64,000 nt of DNA from Beverwykella pulmonaria. Taxonomy: Eukaryota > Ascomycota > Dothideomycetes > Pleosporales > Melanommataceae. The stretch spans positions 957,931 through 1,021,930 of the forward strand of contig BCHH01000003.1 in assembly GCA_001599595.1 (NCBI GenBank), in the 5' to 3' direction. Position numbers and translations under genes: made by a program. Shown piece after piece: positions 44,407-56,710 of this stretch (position 1 is the first letter of the stretch; every line of letters starts with the position of its first letter). Below the pieces are notes generated by a model. The model had not been told where the DNA came from, did no database searches, and saw only the letters and a program-made list of their open reading frames with translations.

Positions 44407-46522
44407 ATGAATCTTTCCACTCTTCTCGCGGAAGGTCCAGCGTCTGGCGCTCGACGCTTCCAAGGGACCGCTGAGGCCACCCAAACCAACCGCCAGTACA
44501 GCTCCAGACACGCGGCTCCCGCATACAACATGCTGCCACACGGAGGTGACATGGCTATGACCGACGTATACCCTACTACAGAGGCTCCTCCCGCGCATGA
44601 GATGCTCTCGCCCACAAAATCCGCCAACCCCAAGCACGTCAGTTTCGAACTGCTCCTCCCTCAATCGCCGCAACACCGGGCGCGCCTCCCAATGAGAGTG
44701 AACATATTCCCTCACGATACCACTGACTCTATCATCACAACGGTGAAGAACTTCTATGGTCTGTACGAGCGAAGAGGCGTCATATTCGAAGACCGCCACG
44801 GGAACATCCTGATCGCCAGATACGAGAATCTGAGCCACGACATGGTCGTATACGTTCGGGTCACTGCAGAGGACCCCGAGATGGAGGAGTATTCTCCTGC
44901 GCCTCACCAGTCCATGTCTCCTCGCCGTCCTCGCCTGGAAGAAGCCTTCCAGATGCTACCGCCTGCCCTTAATCCCGCGTCGCGCTCACATGCTGCAGTA
45001 CGGCAGAGCCAGTCCCCACAGCCAGGGCGTGGCCGGCGCAGTGCTTCGGCGAGCACCAACGTGAAATCGCGTGGGCGCCCTCTTGTCAAAAGCCGCGGAA
45101 CCAGCTCCCATGGCAGCTTCGCAGACCCGAATGGCGATGCTGGCGCGTACAGCGATAGCGATGCTGGAGATGCTTCGGTAACCAGCTCACGTCGTTCAAG
45201 AAAGGAACAGGTTGCCAGCGCCGATATCAGTGTGGACAACATCGTCGAGGGCGGCCGTCGAAAGCGAGCTAAGTTCGACAGTTCCGTAAGTATTATCTAT
45301 CTGATGGCGCCACTACGCTCTCATCTAATGCATTTTTCTTGCGCAGGAGCTCCCTCTTTTCGTCCCACCTCAAGTTCCCATGACAGCTTCGCTCTCATCA
45401 GTTTCGCCACAGAGGCGGATCAGCAGTCAAAATGGTGCTTCTCCCTACTCACTCAGCAACCAGCAGACGTTTTCCTACTCGCATCCTCTCCCATCCCCTC
45501 AGAGCTACGTCCAGGGCGATTCCTCCTACCTCCAAGGCTTGACCACACCTTACTCTAATTCAAGTAGCCAAGTGCAGGGATATCGGTCTCGCACACGTGG
45601 CTCAGCCCAGTATACTCCATATCGGCATGTTGGGAACAACGGAGGGATTTTGCCAACGCCAGATCCCACGCTGGGTAGTATCAGCGTCATCTCTGACGAG
45701 GATGTTGCTCGGCAGCTGATGCGCCTCGGCGATGCGTCCAATTTCTCTACTCACGGGCGCACTTCAACCTCCACTCTTGATGATGCGCTGAGTGGAAAGG
45801 CCGAAGTTGCCTCCTCCATTGAAGATAGCGACGAAGGTAGTGATGAAGACGACCATGAGCTTCTGCCCTTGTCGTATACAACGGGACGGGGCAATGCAAC
45901 CAATGGCGAGGCCGCGCGCGCATTCGATAGCGGCGACACGAGCGGTGACGAGTATGAGGATAATAAGGACGGCTCCTTCAAAGGCGAAAGTGATGAAGTT
46001 GTTCCTGGTGAGCACCATGACCACGGAGTACACCCGGGCGCGGTGCGGGCTCGATCTTCGGTCTCCAATAAGGCCAGCAAGCCTGCCAAACCTCGCGCGC
46101 TCTCGAAGAGCAAGAACAAAAGCAATGTGGTCACGAAGCCGCCCATGTCGCCAACCTCTTTACCTTCCCAGTCGCGCAAAGCTTCTAGCGCGTCCATCAA
46201 CTTCCAGCACCAGCTGGGCGCTGACGAGGAGGATCTGTCGAGCAAGCCACGCTGCCAGCGATGCCGCAAGAGCAAGAAGGGGTGCGATCGCCAACGTCCA
46301 TGCCAGCGCTGCAAAGACGCTGGTATCGGTGTTGACGGTTGTGTCAGCGAAGACGAAGGTAACGGGAGGAAAGGCCGTTATGGCCGCCACATGGGTGTCC
46401 CTGTCAAGAGGTCTGAAATGGAGCCACCCGCGACTCCTGACCACGGAGTCTCTACTAGTTCTAACCCTTACACCGCTGCGCACGCCAGCGCAATGGAGAA
46501 GAGCAAGAAGAGAAAGAGGTAG
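44407..46522 (+). CDS. Zn(II)2Cys6 fungal-type protein with C-terminal binuclear cluster
   Basis: Two exons: 44407–45285 and 45347–46522 (684 aa from the first in-frame ATG). The intron is 61 bp (GTAAGT…TTGCGCAG). The frame is open back to 44287 without an ATG, so an upstream exon could add residues. Near residues 90–160 lies an ordered segment (RVNIFPHDTTDSIITTVKNF…) resembling a ubiquitin-like/PB1-type fold. The middle is Ser/Gly/Asp-rich. The Zn2Cys6 cluster lies near the C-terminus: C-QR-C-RKSKKG-C-DRQRP-C-QR-C, then a sixth Cys eight residues later. A final KSKKRKR acts as a likely nuclear signal. Most Zn2Cys6 regulators have the cluster at the N-terminus, so this arrangement is less usual. 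The target genes are unknown. Confidence 0.85.
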
Positions 46523-47535
46523 CCAATGCGTCGAGCTGGTGTTTTGTTCAAACGCCGTACGCAATCATTGCGAAGATACGTTCTCACGTTCTCATTTCTA
46601 CTTCCGTCTTATTCGTGTCCTAGTCTGGATTTTTGGGAGTAGGGGGGCAGGCCATCTGGCAAAGAGGGTTTTATGATGGTTCCATTTCCCTTCGTACACT
46701 GTTATTTTAGGTAGCTGAGGACGCCTCATTTCCTTAGTGTCATTGGAGTTCACGGAGCAGGTGCTATTTGGGATAACTTTCAGGGAGGCCATCTTCCGTC
46801 CGCTCCTTTGCGTTTCCTTATCGAAAAGTATGCGTGGCGGACAGGAGGACCCGGTGCATGGTTGGCAGTCGCTTGGGCGGGATAGGGGGCAAGTTCTGGT
46901 GTCAAATTGCTTTTGCGTTTTCTTTTCCTTTTCCTTGCTCTGGGAGGATGCGGGCGCGGCGAACGGGTTCAGGGCAAGATGGAGGGCGGTGGGATGCGTC
47001 ACGATATTCTTTTGCTTCAACACGCGTTTCCAACTGCAGCGTGGGTTTTTTACGATATTAAATGACTATCCCTTGCAAGATTGAATGAACCATACGTTTC
47101 TATACAGTGCAGTGATAGAGCTGCTGTGCTCACTGCGTGTTGCGGCGCGGCGGGTTTGCTGTCTACGGTTCGGACCTTGGCGGGCGGATCGTGGCTCGGG
47201 AACTTTGTTCCACTTGGTCTGACTTCGAAACCTTGGACCAATCCATGTTTCCAAGAGCAGTGGAGTGTCACGTGGTGCTGCCTGATGAAACCTGATGCAT
47301 TGGCCAATGGGGCGCCTAGCTAAATAGATGCGGTGCTGGTTTGAGATCCTTCGCCGTATTACTGCCCCAGCCCTGCTGCGCTGCAACCTCCCACCACGGA
47401 TTATATGATGCGAGGCTGTGCCTCGACGCCTAGGGCCGTTTTGTCTTCTTCTTTCGCTCTTCCTGTCCTCGGAACCACTCCCTTCTTCGCATCCTCTCTC
47501 TTTCTTATCAATTCACACCTTCACTCAAGACCACA
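46523..47535. other. Intergenic region with promoter of transglutaminase-like gene
   Basis: The left part is the 3' UTR of the Zn-cluster gene. The C/T-rich run at 47430–47530 just before the next ATG is a typical fungal core promoter or leader. No gene in between. Confidence 0.4.
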
Positions 47536-49617
47536 ATGGCCGAACAACCACAGGGTTCTATCAAGGATAGAATTGCCCGAATGAACTTGGAAGAAATTCA
47601 TGCCCCAACACCTGGCATGCGACCTTCATACACGTACGATCAAGCGCCAGCGAAAAAGAGGCCACCTCCACCACCTCCCAGGCCGCAGGCCCAGCTGCGA
47701 CAGCAGACCATCAACAATCCCCCGATTCTCAGTAATGCCACCTCCTCGACAAGCCATGGAAATCAGCCGAACGATGAAGCCCCGCTGCCTCCTCCCAGGA
47801 TCTCGCCCGCACTCCCCCCGCGGCCACCTCCCCGAAGCAGCTCTCAGCAATCGCCAGCTCTGCCGCCTCGGTTGTCACCTGCTCTGCCGCCTCGGTCGTC
47901 GCCCGCTCTGCCTCCTCGCAAATCGTCTGGACACGGCATGCAGAGGCGCGACTCGTCTGAATCAATATCCACCATTGCTTCGGGAATATCAGCATACTCA
48001 TTGGGCTCTGCTGTGTCGAATGGTGAGCATTTGTACACCATCCGTGCACCGGCGTACGACCCTTCCACATTGCCTGCTCTCCCACCAAAGAAGGCCCCAG
48101 AACCTCCTAAGCGGGAGAGTGCAACGCTTAGGGCAATGCGATCCACCTCGAGCGACCGCCCCGATAAACGAGTATTGCCGCCCGTGCTACCCTCTCGACC
48201 AACTGCCCCAGTACCCACACGACAAGAGTCCAAAGCCCAAGAATATCTGCGGCCGCAGCGTTCCCAGGTGTTCCCTTCGCCGCGACTTTCTGCACTTTCT
48301 CTTGGAATGAACCAATCCACCGAGGTTCCTCCACCTATTCCTGGTAGATCTTGGTCTACAGGGAATACTGACCCCCAGCCTGGCGCACCTCCGCCGATCC
48401 CAATGGCGTCCCGGCCCAACTTAAGTACTATAATGGCATCCAAACCACTACCCGGAGCCACGGGATCCTGCCTAAAGTGCCGCGATTTCTCTGGTCCCGA
48501 TGACCACGCTTCACGTTTTCCTCGAGAGACTATACCATCGTCCGATATTGGGTGGCTTGCCGTGCAATTGACTTCTCCCTTCCCTTCGCCTACTGACAAG
48601 GCGCGCGCTATCTTTACGTGGTTGCATCATAATGTTGATTATGATTGTCATTCGTTCTTTAGCGGAACATGCTCTCAAACAACCCCAGAGCGGACTCTGA
48701 GGTCCGGATTAGCAGTGTGTTCCGGATATGCTGGCCTGTTCAGTGCGTTGGCGCTAAAAGCTGGACTTGAATGCATTGTCGTCTCGGGGGATGGTAAAGG
48801 CTATGGGCACTCACCCCTGAAGCCTGGAGATCCCCTTCCGCCCTTGAAATCCAATCATGCCTGGAATGCAGTTCGCATCGACAACGGCGAATGGAAACTG
48901 ATCGATTCTTGCTGGGGTGCCGGCAATGTGAAAGGGGCCAACATGCCCTATGAGAGGCACTTCAGTCCCGAATGGTAAGTTCAGCCCAGCAGTTTCCAAT
49001 TCGTTCCGCGCTCACAGAGATTTTGCTTTGCCCTTTGCCAATGTACTAACACCACACTTATTAGTTTCACCATGGATAACGATGAATTCGGTCTCAAGCA
49101 CTTTCCCGAGGACAACGCCTACTTTTTCCGCAATGATGGTCGCCCCAGCATTTCCTGGGAAGAGTATCAAATGAACGATGTGGTAGAACGCTTGACTGTA
49201 TATTCAAACGCTAATCCGCAACACGGACTCGGGGAACGATCATTCCTACCCGTGGCGAAGGAAATCAAGGTGTTCGACCCGCACAATAGTCCCGACGTGC
49301 GGTTCCAATTTTCCTACATTTGTCCACATTGGGACAACGAGAGACTTGGAAAAGGGAAACCGTATGTAATGGTACTGCACGTGGGAGGCAGGGATGGGAG
49401 GAAATCGGACTGGATTCCTTTCGAGACTGATGGTAGATTTTGGTGGCTGGACATGGATAGAAGTCAGCTGGGTGCTCCCGGCCAAAAGGTTAGCGTCTTC
49501 GCGGTGAACAGCTTTGACAATCGGGATGCGCGAGGTCTCACCTACTCGGAGTTTAAGGCTAGAAAGGGAAGAACTGCTATGGGATTTGATGGCATAGCGA
49601 TGTGGGAACTGGTTTAA
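47536..49617 (+). CDS. Transglutaminase-like domain protein with proline-rich N-terminus (Cyk3-like)
   Basis: Two exons: 47536–48974 and 49065–49617 (663 aa). The 90-bp intron has a TACTAACACC branch site. The first ~330 residues are Pro/Ser-rich with many PALPPR and PPPIPGR motifs, likely SH3-binding. The transglutaminase-like core shows ARAIFTWLHHNVDYD, AVCSGYAGLF (Cys near 394), NHAWNAV (His) and WKLIDSCWGAG (Asp), so the Cys-His-Asp triad positions are filled. A C-terminal beta-rich segment follows across the junction (FTMDNDEFGLKHFP). In yeasts, the related Cyk3 works in cytokinesis and septum formation at the bud neck. This protein lacks a visible SH3 domain of its own. Equivalence to Cyk3 is an inference. 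Confidence 0.85.
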
Positions 49618-50017
49618 TATTTGGGCACGGCATGGATGAGGTGGATTAATACCCTGGGACATGCATTCAGTCGACACGATTTGGTTTGGCATTTGATGAA
49701 TATTGCAAATCAATTTCAGTTGTATAAGCACACACACCGTCAACATGTAAATGTCCAGCCTCAAGGCGTTGTGAGGACTGTCTCGGGCTTTAGATCTTAG
49801 CGTTTGAATGGGGCAACCAATGAATGCACGAGAAGGAAGTCACAGCCCTGGCGCTAGAGAGACTGCACGTGACCGCGGATCATTGCTTAGCATGCCTGGA
49901 ATTTGGAGAGCGCGCACCACATGTGTCAGAGCACACCTCCTCTCGCCTCCACCTCTCCTCAACTGCTATCGGCCTAGGCGTGCTTCTTGAGACCCAGTGA
50001 GCCTCTATTTATCAATC
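49618..50017. promoter_or_regulatory. Intergenic/promoter region of EDC3
   Basis: 400 bp between the stop of the transglutaminase-like gene and the EDC3 start, with a CT-rich leader at 49935–49975. No coding sequence. Confidence 0.4.
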
Positions 50018-52515
50018 ATGGCTTCTGGTCTCATTGGCATCTTCGTCATCGTAACGCTGCGAAACCCTCCAAATACCATCGTTCAAGGGCTCGTCGCAGC
50101 TGTGAACCCGCAGACGTCCACCTTGACGCTACAAGATGGTACGATTGAAAGCATAACTCTACGCGAGAGGCGCAAAACTAATCCCTTGTAGTACTCTTTC
50201 CGTCCACCGGCCACCGACTCAACAGCTACCATGTAGAAGGGCATGCGATTGCTGACATCAAGGTCGACTCACCTGCTCCCGCTCCTCCTTCGCAGACACC
50301 GCAGCACAACCCTCCTCAACTACATACCAATCCGCCATATCCCCAATACCACCAGAATCATGCGCCGCAAGCCCCTCCGACCGCCAGGCAGGCCCCGGAG
50401 CCGTTTGTCGACCCTGCAATCCTCAGCATGAGCAAACGAAGCGTTGCTGCACCGCCGCCACCTCAGACTGTAGCATTCGCACCGCAGGAGGCGCCTGCAA
50501 CTCCAATCAAACCGATACCTTCCACTGCCGCCGCCCCTTTGCCTACAAATACGTCTCCCTTCATGGGTGTTGCCAAAAAGCAGAATGTTCGAAAGCCAAG
50601 TGCCGCGACCCTCGAGGGTCCATTTTCTTCCTTGGATATTGCAGACGCCGAAGAACCAGACACTGACGACATCAAGGCTGTTGATCCTACTGTGCGGAGG
50701 TCTAGTGTCACCAAGACCCGGAATGGGAAGCCCATGGACGACCCGGCTGCGCCACCAACAGCGAGGAATGAGGACACTTGGAAGCGGACAAGGCGTGGAG
50801 GAAAGGCGCGCAAGAAGGAGGTTGCAGCGCAGGAGAGGCGCAACGGAGGAGACCTCCACTCCTCGCCGGACGTAGCTCGCAAAGGGTATGTTTGTTATTT
50901 TTCTTCAGCAAGCTCCAATAGATGCAAAGGTTCGCAAACGTCTTTTGAGCAACACTTACACTGTTTTAGAAAGGGAAATGGCTGGCGACAGACACCGATA
51001 CTCGAAGACTCGGAACAGCCACAGAACAGGACGCCTGGCGTAATCGGCGGCCGAGTCGGGCTGGAAGCCGCAAATGCCTCGAATCGCAAAAATCGGCGCC
51101 AGAAAGCCCTCGAAGCCAAGAATGGCTGGGCCACGGAAGACGCGACCGATATTCAAGAGTTACCGGAGTTTGACTTTGCAGAAAACCTCTCAAAGTTCGA
51201 CAAGCGCCTTGTATTCAATCAAATTCGAAATGAGGACACAACGGCAGACGAAGACCGACTTGTGAGCTTCAATCGACTTGCTAGGCCGGGGACGCACGGC
51301 GGCAAAAACCTACATCCTACGGAGAATGTGTTAGAGAGTCGGCGCATGAAGAGTGCATCGAACTCGAGTACAGAAGAAGACTTCTCGGACTTTGGAAGCG
51401 GCCAAAATTCACGGAGAGCCATGTCACGCGCTTCCATCAAACGGATTCCCACACGCCAAGGAAGCGCTGTTCTAGCAGACATCGAAGCTCAGAGTCACAC
51501 TGGCGCACTGCCAAATCTCGCCTCTCGCTCTAACCGTTCGTACATTAACCGCCCCTACGCAACCTCATCACACGCTACTGGCAGCCCGAAACCTGGTCGA
51601 ATCACAACACCTCCAGACTCACCACTTGTCGAGTCCACGGCACAACGATCATGTCTTCGCTTGGTCCCCAGTAATCGCAAATGCTATACCATTACTCCCG
51701 GCGGCATGCTTGCGGTCGAGGAAAGCGCGGAAGTCGAGTTCGGTCTCACTGAGGATATGATGGCAGAGAATGCTGGCCGAGGCATTGCAGAAGTCGCGCT
51801 CTCAGCAATCAACCCTGGCGGCCGCCGCCTGGCTCGCGACAACCCGAATGCGCGTCCTGTGATCGTGGTCTTGGCTGGCAATCATCGCGGAGGTGCAAGA
51901 GCAGTAGCAGCCGCTAGGCAATTGCAGGCCCGCGGTCCGAAAGTGATGATCACATTGCTCGGATTTGAGCGCAATGCCGATTGGGACAGAGACGTCAGGC
52001 GACAGGTTGAGCTCTTCAAGAAGTTCGGCGGCTCGGTTCGCGGCTGGTCAGAAACAGAAGACGCGCTGAAGAGGCTACAAGCACCGCCAGAGCTCATCAT
52101 CGACGCTTTGCTTGGACGACACAAGGAGTTCGACGCCCTCGGAGACGAAGACAGGCGGACCGTTCTCGGGATTGTGGGCTGGGCAAATAAATCTCGTGCC
52201 GGCGTCCTGGCTGTTGAAACACCATCGGGCGTGGGTGGATCTACCGGCGAAGTTGCGATTCTCGAGGGCGAGCCGTTGGAGGTCAGGGCCAAGTACATTG
52301 TGTGCCTTGGTGCGCCGCGGAGTGGGGTGCTCAAGGCTTTACAGAATGGCACTGGACGCGATCCCCAGTGGTTGATCTGGATCGTCGATATTGGCGTCAA
52401 CCGGCCATGGAGAAACGCTGGCATCGGCGGTGGCAAGGGCGTCAAGTTTGGCGAGAACTGGGTCGTTCAGGCGAGGTATTCTGAAGAGAAGGAGGGCGAG
52501 GGGGCTCGAGCGTGA
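50018..52515 (+). CDS. EDC3: Enhancer of mRNA-decapping protein 3
   Basis: Three exons: 50018–50138, 50192–50885 and 50970–52515 (786 aa). The introns are 53 and 84 bp. An N-terminal LSm16 domain (SGLIGIFVIVTLRNPPNTIV… to GHAIADIKV) is split by intron 1. A long disordered linker follows, then the FDF motif (FDFAENLSKFDKRLVFNQIRNED) that binds the Dhh1 helicase. A C-terminal YjeF_N Rossmann-like domain follows (VIVVLAGNHRGGARAVAAARQLQARG, ELIIDALLG, GVLAVETPSGVGGSTG), used for dimerisation. The protein scaffolds decapping complexes in P-bodies. Intron 2 is a multiple of three and stop-free, so retention would insert 28 residues in frame. Its GTATGT and TTTTAG ends are good, and the join is clean. 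Confidence 0.94.
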
Positions 52516-52957
52516 AGAGCGGAATCGAAAGCAGTGGCACGGACCATGATCACTTTGGCATTGCGCGGGCGTTTACTTGATTCTGATACAGCGGATTTCC
52601 TTTCGATCCATGGGTATATCGACGCGGTTCAATCACTGCGCGTTTTTTTTTTTAGAGCTGGGCCTGCGCGGGGAATACCACGGGGAGCATAGGGACATGC
52701 ATGTGCATGTAGAGCAAAAGCGAATGACAGACACACTTCACATAATTTTATTCCATAGTTACCTTCACGGTTTTGCCTGTTCTAAGCACGTAACAGTCAC
52801 GGGACTTTTTGGCACCAACGGGTCAAAGGTCTCGGATCTGATCAGCCCCAAGGTTCCGACACCGGCTTTGGTTCCGAATCTCTTCAACAGACTATCTCCA
52901 CCCAGATTCAAGTAATTGCACTCCACCACAGCCACTCCACAATCAATTACACCCATA
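52516..52957. other. Intergenic between EDC3 and DUF1749 gene
   Basis: EDC3 3' UTR and a compact promoter. There is a T10 run near 52646. No gene. Confidence 0.4.
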
Positions 52958-53926
52958 ATGGCCCATCCCGGCACCCTCCACCGCTACAACAACCGCCTCG
53001 TCGCCTTCGAGCACTCCCCACCTCACACGACCACCTCCACGACCACTACCGCATCTCAAACACCGGCGCACATACTCCTCTGGGTCGGCGGCCTCACAGA
53101 CGGCCTCCTCACCGTGCGATACCCTGCCGCAATCGCGAAAGGTCTCCCCCCCTCCTGGTGCCTCGTCGAAGTCCTTCTCTCATCTAGCTACAAAGGATGG
53201 GCGACCGGCAGTCTGGCCCGCGACGCGCGGGAACTCGCACAGTGCGTCAAGTACTTCCAAAATCTAAAAGGAAAAGATGGGGGGAAGGTGGTAGTTATGG
53301 GGCACTCGACCGGGTGCCAGGATATTATGGAACTCTGCGTTGGGAGCGGGAAGGGGAGCGTGAGGTTAGATGGGGCGGTGCTGCAGGGTGGGGTTAGCGA
53401 TCGCGAGGCGCTTTGTGATATTGCGGCGAGGAAGGGGAAGAAGGGGGATTTGGATAAAGTGCTAGAGACAGCGAGGGGGTTGGTGGAACAAGGAAGGGGA
53501 ATGGAGGTGCTGCAGAAGGAGGGGAATGCTGCTGCCGAGTTGTTGGGGGCCCCGATGACGGCTTATCGGACAGTGAGTCTGCTGCTGCCCGGGGGTGACG
53601 ACGACTACTTCTCGTCGGACCTGTCCGATGCCACCATGGAATCTACGTTCGGGAAGTGGCCAGAAGCGACTCCGCTTTGTTTTCTCCTTGGAGAACAGGA
53701 TCCGTATGTCCCGGCTTCAATTAAGAAAGAGGGCTTGATTGGGAGGTGGACGGAGTTTGTGAAGAAGAGTGGGGGCACCGTGGACGAGGTCAACGGGGGC
53801 GTGGTCAAGGGCGCGCATCATAATTTGAATGATGATACAGAGGAGGTTGTGGGGGAGTTGGTGAGAAGGGTCGTCGGGTTTGTGAGGGGTGTCGAGAGTG
53901 AGAGCTTTCCTGGGGCGAGGCTGTGA
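52958..53926 (+). CDS. DUF1749 alpha/beta-hydrolase
   Basis: Single exon, 322 aa from ATG 52958 (MAHPGTLHRYNNRLVAFEH…). The DUF1749 pattern is clear: HILLWVGGLTDGLLTVRYP near residue 40, then LSSSYKGWATGSLARDARE and the nucleophile elbow VVVMGHSTGCQD (Ser near 120). The acid loop is FLLGEQDPYVP and the His is in GAHHNLND. The family includes the siderophore esterase SidJ and many uncharacterised esterases, so the substrate cannot be named. There are no membrane or signal segments, so it is probably cytosolic. The 3' half uses G-rich codons heavily, unlike the C-rich 5' half. Confidence 0.88.
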   Translation: MAHPGTLHRYNNRLVAFEHSPPHTTTSTTTTASQTPAHILLWVGGLTDGLLTVRYPAAIAKGLPPSWCLVEVLLSSSYKGWATGSLARDARELAQCVKYFQNLKGKDGGKVVVMGHSTGCQDIMELCVGSGKGSVRLDGAVLQGGVSDREALCDIAARKGKKGDLDKVLETARGLVEQGRGMEVLQKEGNAAAELLGAPMTAYRTVSLLLPGGDDDYFSSDLSDATMESTFGKWPEATPLCFLLGEQDPYVPASIKKEGLIGRWTEFVKKSGGTVDEVNGGVVKGAHHNLNDDTEEVVGELVRRVVGFVRGVESESFPGARL

Positions 53927-56710
53927 GGATTCGAGCTTGTGTACGTATTTTATTTTATCATACAGCAGGTGCCGAGAATGAGCATGTGAACCATGTTAGA
54001 GGTCCGTGCGGTCCGATGAGGGATCTCGCGAGGAGTGCGATGGAGTTTGAGGGCTGTTGACGGTGAGCCTTTTACCAAGATGTCGAGAAAATTGTGGAAT
54101 ATGAAACCTACTTGAAAAGACTCCATGGATAGGGCTGCAAAGCTTGAAGGCCCTTCGTTCAGAACTGGCCCAGAATCAGCACCAGACCAAGACTAAGGCC
54201 ATTTCCTCAACGCATCCTTGTTGTTCAGGCAAGTGTTTACGCGTGTAGACGACAATCTGGCTAGATTTATGTTCTATATGATTCAAGAACGGTTTCATTT
54301 CTTTTGAGATCAAAAAAGGGCCTGTGAATGTGACTGTCGTATTGTTGAACTTTGTATCTTTCCTGTATGAGGTAGAATAATGTGTTCTACTGCTAGAAAT
54401 ATAGTCTACCAGCACGCGCTCTGGCAACCGCTCCTGTAGTTTGGTTTACTACCACAACCCGCTCAACCACTATCCTCCACAATCTCAGCCCCCCTCGCCA
54501 ACATTTTCTTGCAACCGCACTGCTCACCTCTTCCAGGAGAGCTGACAATCAACCCTTCTATTTAAAACTATAGGCACTTCACTACTATGCACGCCGTAAG
54601 CCGCACTAGCCATCTTTATTCTGTTCAGTAAGTCATATTTCTGCTTTCAACTTCTGAATCACGTTCAATAACAACTAAGGCGTTTTGGGTCTAGTCGGTT
54701 TCGTACACAGAGCTCCATGCACCCATGCATGTTTCATGAATTCGCCCACCAAGATGTGAATGTGATTTTACGTCTCTATGCATACAAAAGTCGGGAGTGT
54801 ACGGTCGTAGATCTTGTGGACGTGTGGTTGGAATTAAACCTCGTTTCACGCAGAAAATAGTCGGTAGTTCGAATTGAAAATGCAACTACTAGGTGCTCTA
54901 GAAGTATCCTAATGTGAGATATCGCAACAAGTTCTCACCAAGAAGAGCTTGACGCTCAGAATGACCGTAGTCAAAGCTCTCAACGATGAGCACAGCGCGA
55001 ACTAGCTTTCAACCACGAACACTGTCTAGACGAATGAGAACTTTAGAGAGAAAAGTACAGTTCATGCTTCCGACTTTTCTACAGTCCTGACTAACTTCGT
55101 CTCACTTATCCGCAATTTATCATGAATCACCCTCTATACACCGTTTGTCGTGCATTTGAGATCTGCGCTGTCCCCAAAAAGTGGCATGGGTATGAAGAAG
55201 AGAAAGGCTACATCAACTAGTCTGTAGACCCGACCGTTAGTTTCGAATGGTAGTACGCTGATTGAGTATAGACACATGAGGGCTTCTATGACTACTACCT
55301 TATGCAATTAGAGGCTTGTTAGCTAGTGCGAATGCTAAGAGGATTCGTTGAGGGTTGTTAGTTCTCAATGAGCTGAGGTTTTTGGATTAATGGATAAGAT
55401 ATTTCACTCCGAAAGAATCTCGGAGAGAGGTCAAAAAGGGTTGCACACACCTGAATCATGCTACAGAGCAGGCAAAATACAAGATGTACAAGTGTACCGC
55501 CTCTACCGAGTCTCGTTGAAAGGTCATCACAGCACTCATGGACAGGAGAACTCCTCTCGCATTGAGAGGCATTTGTTTTTTCTCTTTTGCTTCTGCTCAC
55601 ATTCCATCTTAAGGCAGAAACTCAGGCCATAATGTTTCCAAGAGTCTGCCAGACATGAGCCGTGTCATGTCTTTGACCAATCGGAACATCAAAAATTCTC
55701 CGGCCACGTTACCGAATGGGGTAAGCTGCGGCGATCCTCTCGAGCTTTTAGATATGAGTATCAAATTTTCTGAGGGGCCTTCGCTTTCTGAGGAGGTTGG
55801 TCAGTTTTCTGTGTAGAATTATTCAAGGGTGATTCTGTAGATGTGCGATTTTAGGGTTTACTCTGGCTTGCTGATCCGCTAGAGGGGATCTCGGAAGGGG
55901 CTATGGCTTCGCACCTCATCTTGTGGTCAAGTGTAGCGTAATGGCTTCTTGATTCTATTGTTCTTGAAGTTGAAATAGGATACTATTCTTCCTCGGAGAG
56001 CCGAGGCAAAACGACCACTTTGTGAGTATTCCATACACCTAGCAGATATAACTATGAAGAGCACTTTGCGGCCGCGGAACTCCAACTGTCCATGAACTTT
56101 CTTTTCTCTTGGACTCATACGCGTCGTTTTGTGCAGTCGAGTGGCGAAATCCCATATCCCTCCTCTTCGCTTATGCAGTTTCCGTTTCACATTCCGCGCG
56201 GACAGGGCTTGGTATCTAGCATGAGGAAGCCTCGCCAAGGCAGGCAAGACAGTGCTGAGACTGCTGGTGGCTTGGCCGTAGGAAGCTTGAGTCGAGACTA
56301 GACTTGCTAACGTCAGATGGGTTCGAGAAAGAGGTCCGATTTGGATTTGGATTTTTCGGGGAAGGAGTTGAAATGGCAGTGACAGCTGAATGACTAAAAG
56401 GTGGGGGACTTCTAAGCTGTGGGTGACATGTGTTGCAATGAAAGGGTAGGTTTTGATCACGTAGACGTTACATTGTATCTATCTGTCTGTTTTACAACCG
56501 GGTTGCCGTGGATATGCCCGTCGCTGTGGTTAAATAGTATCCGAGTGTGCAGTAATAATTGCTTAATAGCGTTGCCAAAAAAGACCCAACCCGAGAAAAG
56601 GAAATAAAACGCCTCTCTCTATCTTTCATCCCCACGCGCGTGCGCTCCCCCGAGATGCCAACTCTTGCAAGGGTATCAAGCCCCATTAGGATTCAAGAAC
56701 ATCGACCAGC
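53927..56710. other. Gene-free region (2.8 kb)
   Basis: AT-richer than the block to its left. The longest frames (54176–54427, 55927–56460) are on the minus strand with no motif. I found no terminal repeats, tRNA or spliced gene. The right end contains the 3' UTR of the 56711–57307 gene. Confidence 0.4.

Noticed and set aside
55927..56460. 177-codon minus-strand frame
   Set aside because: Composition-driven, no conserved block, no promoter-like leader.
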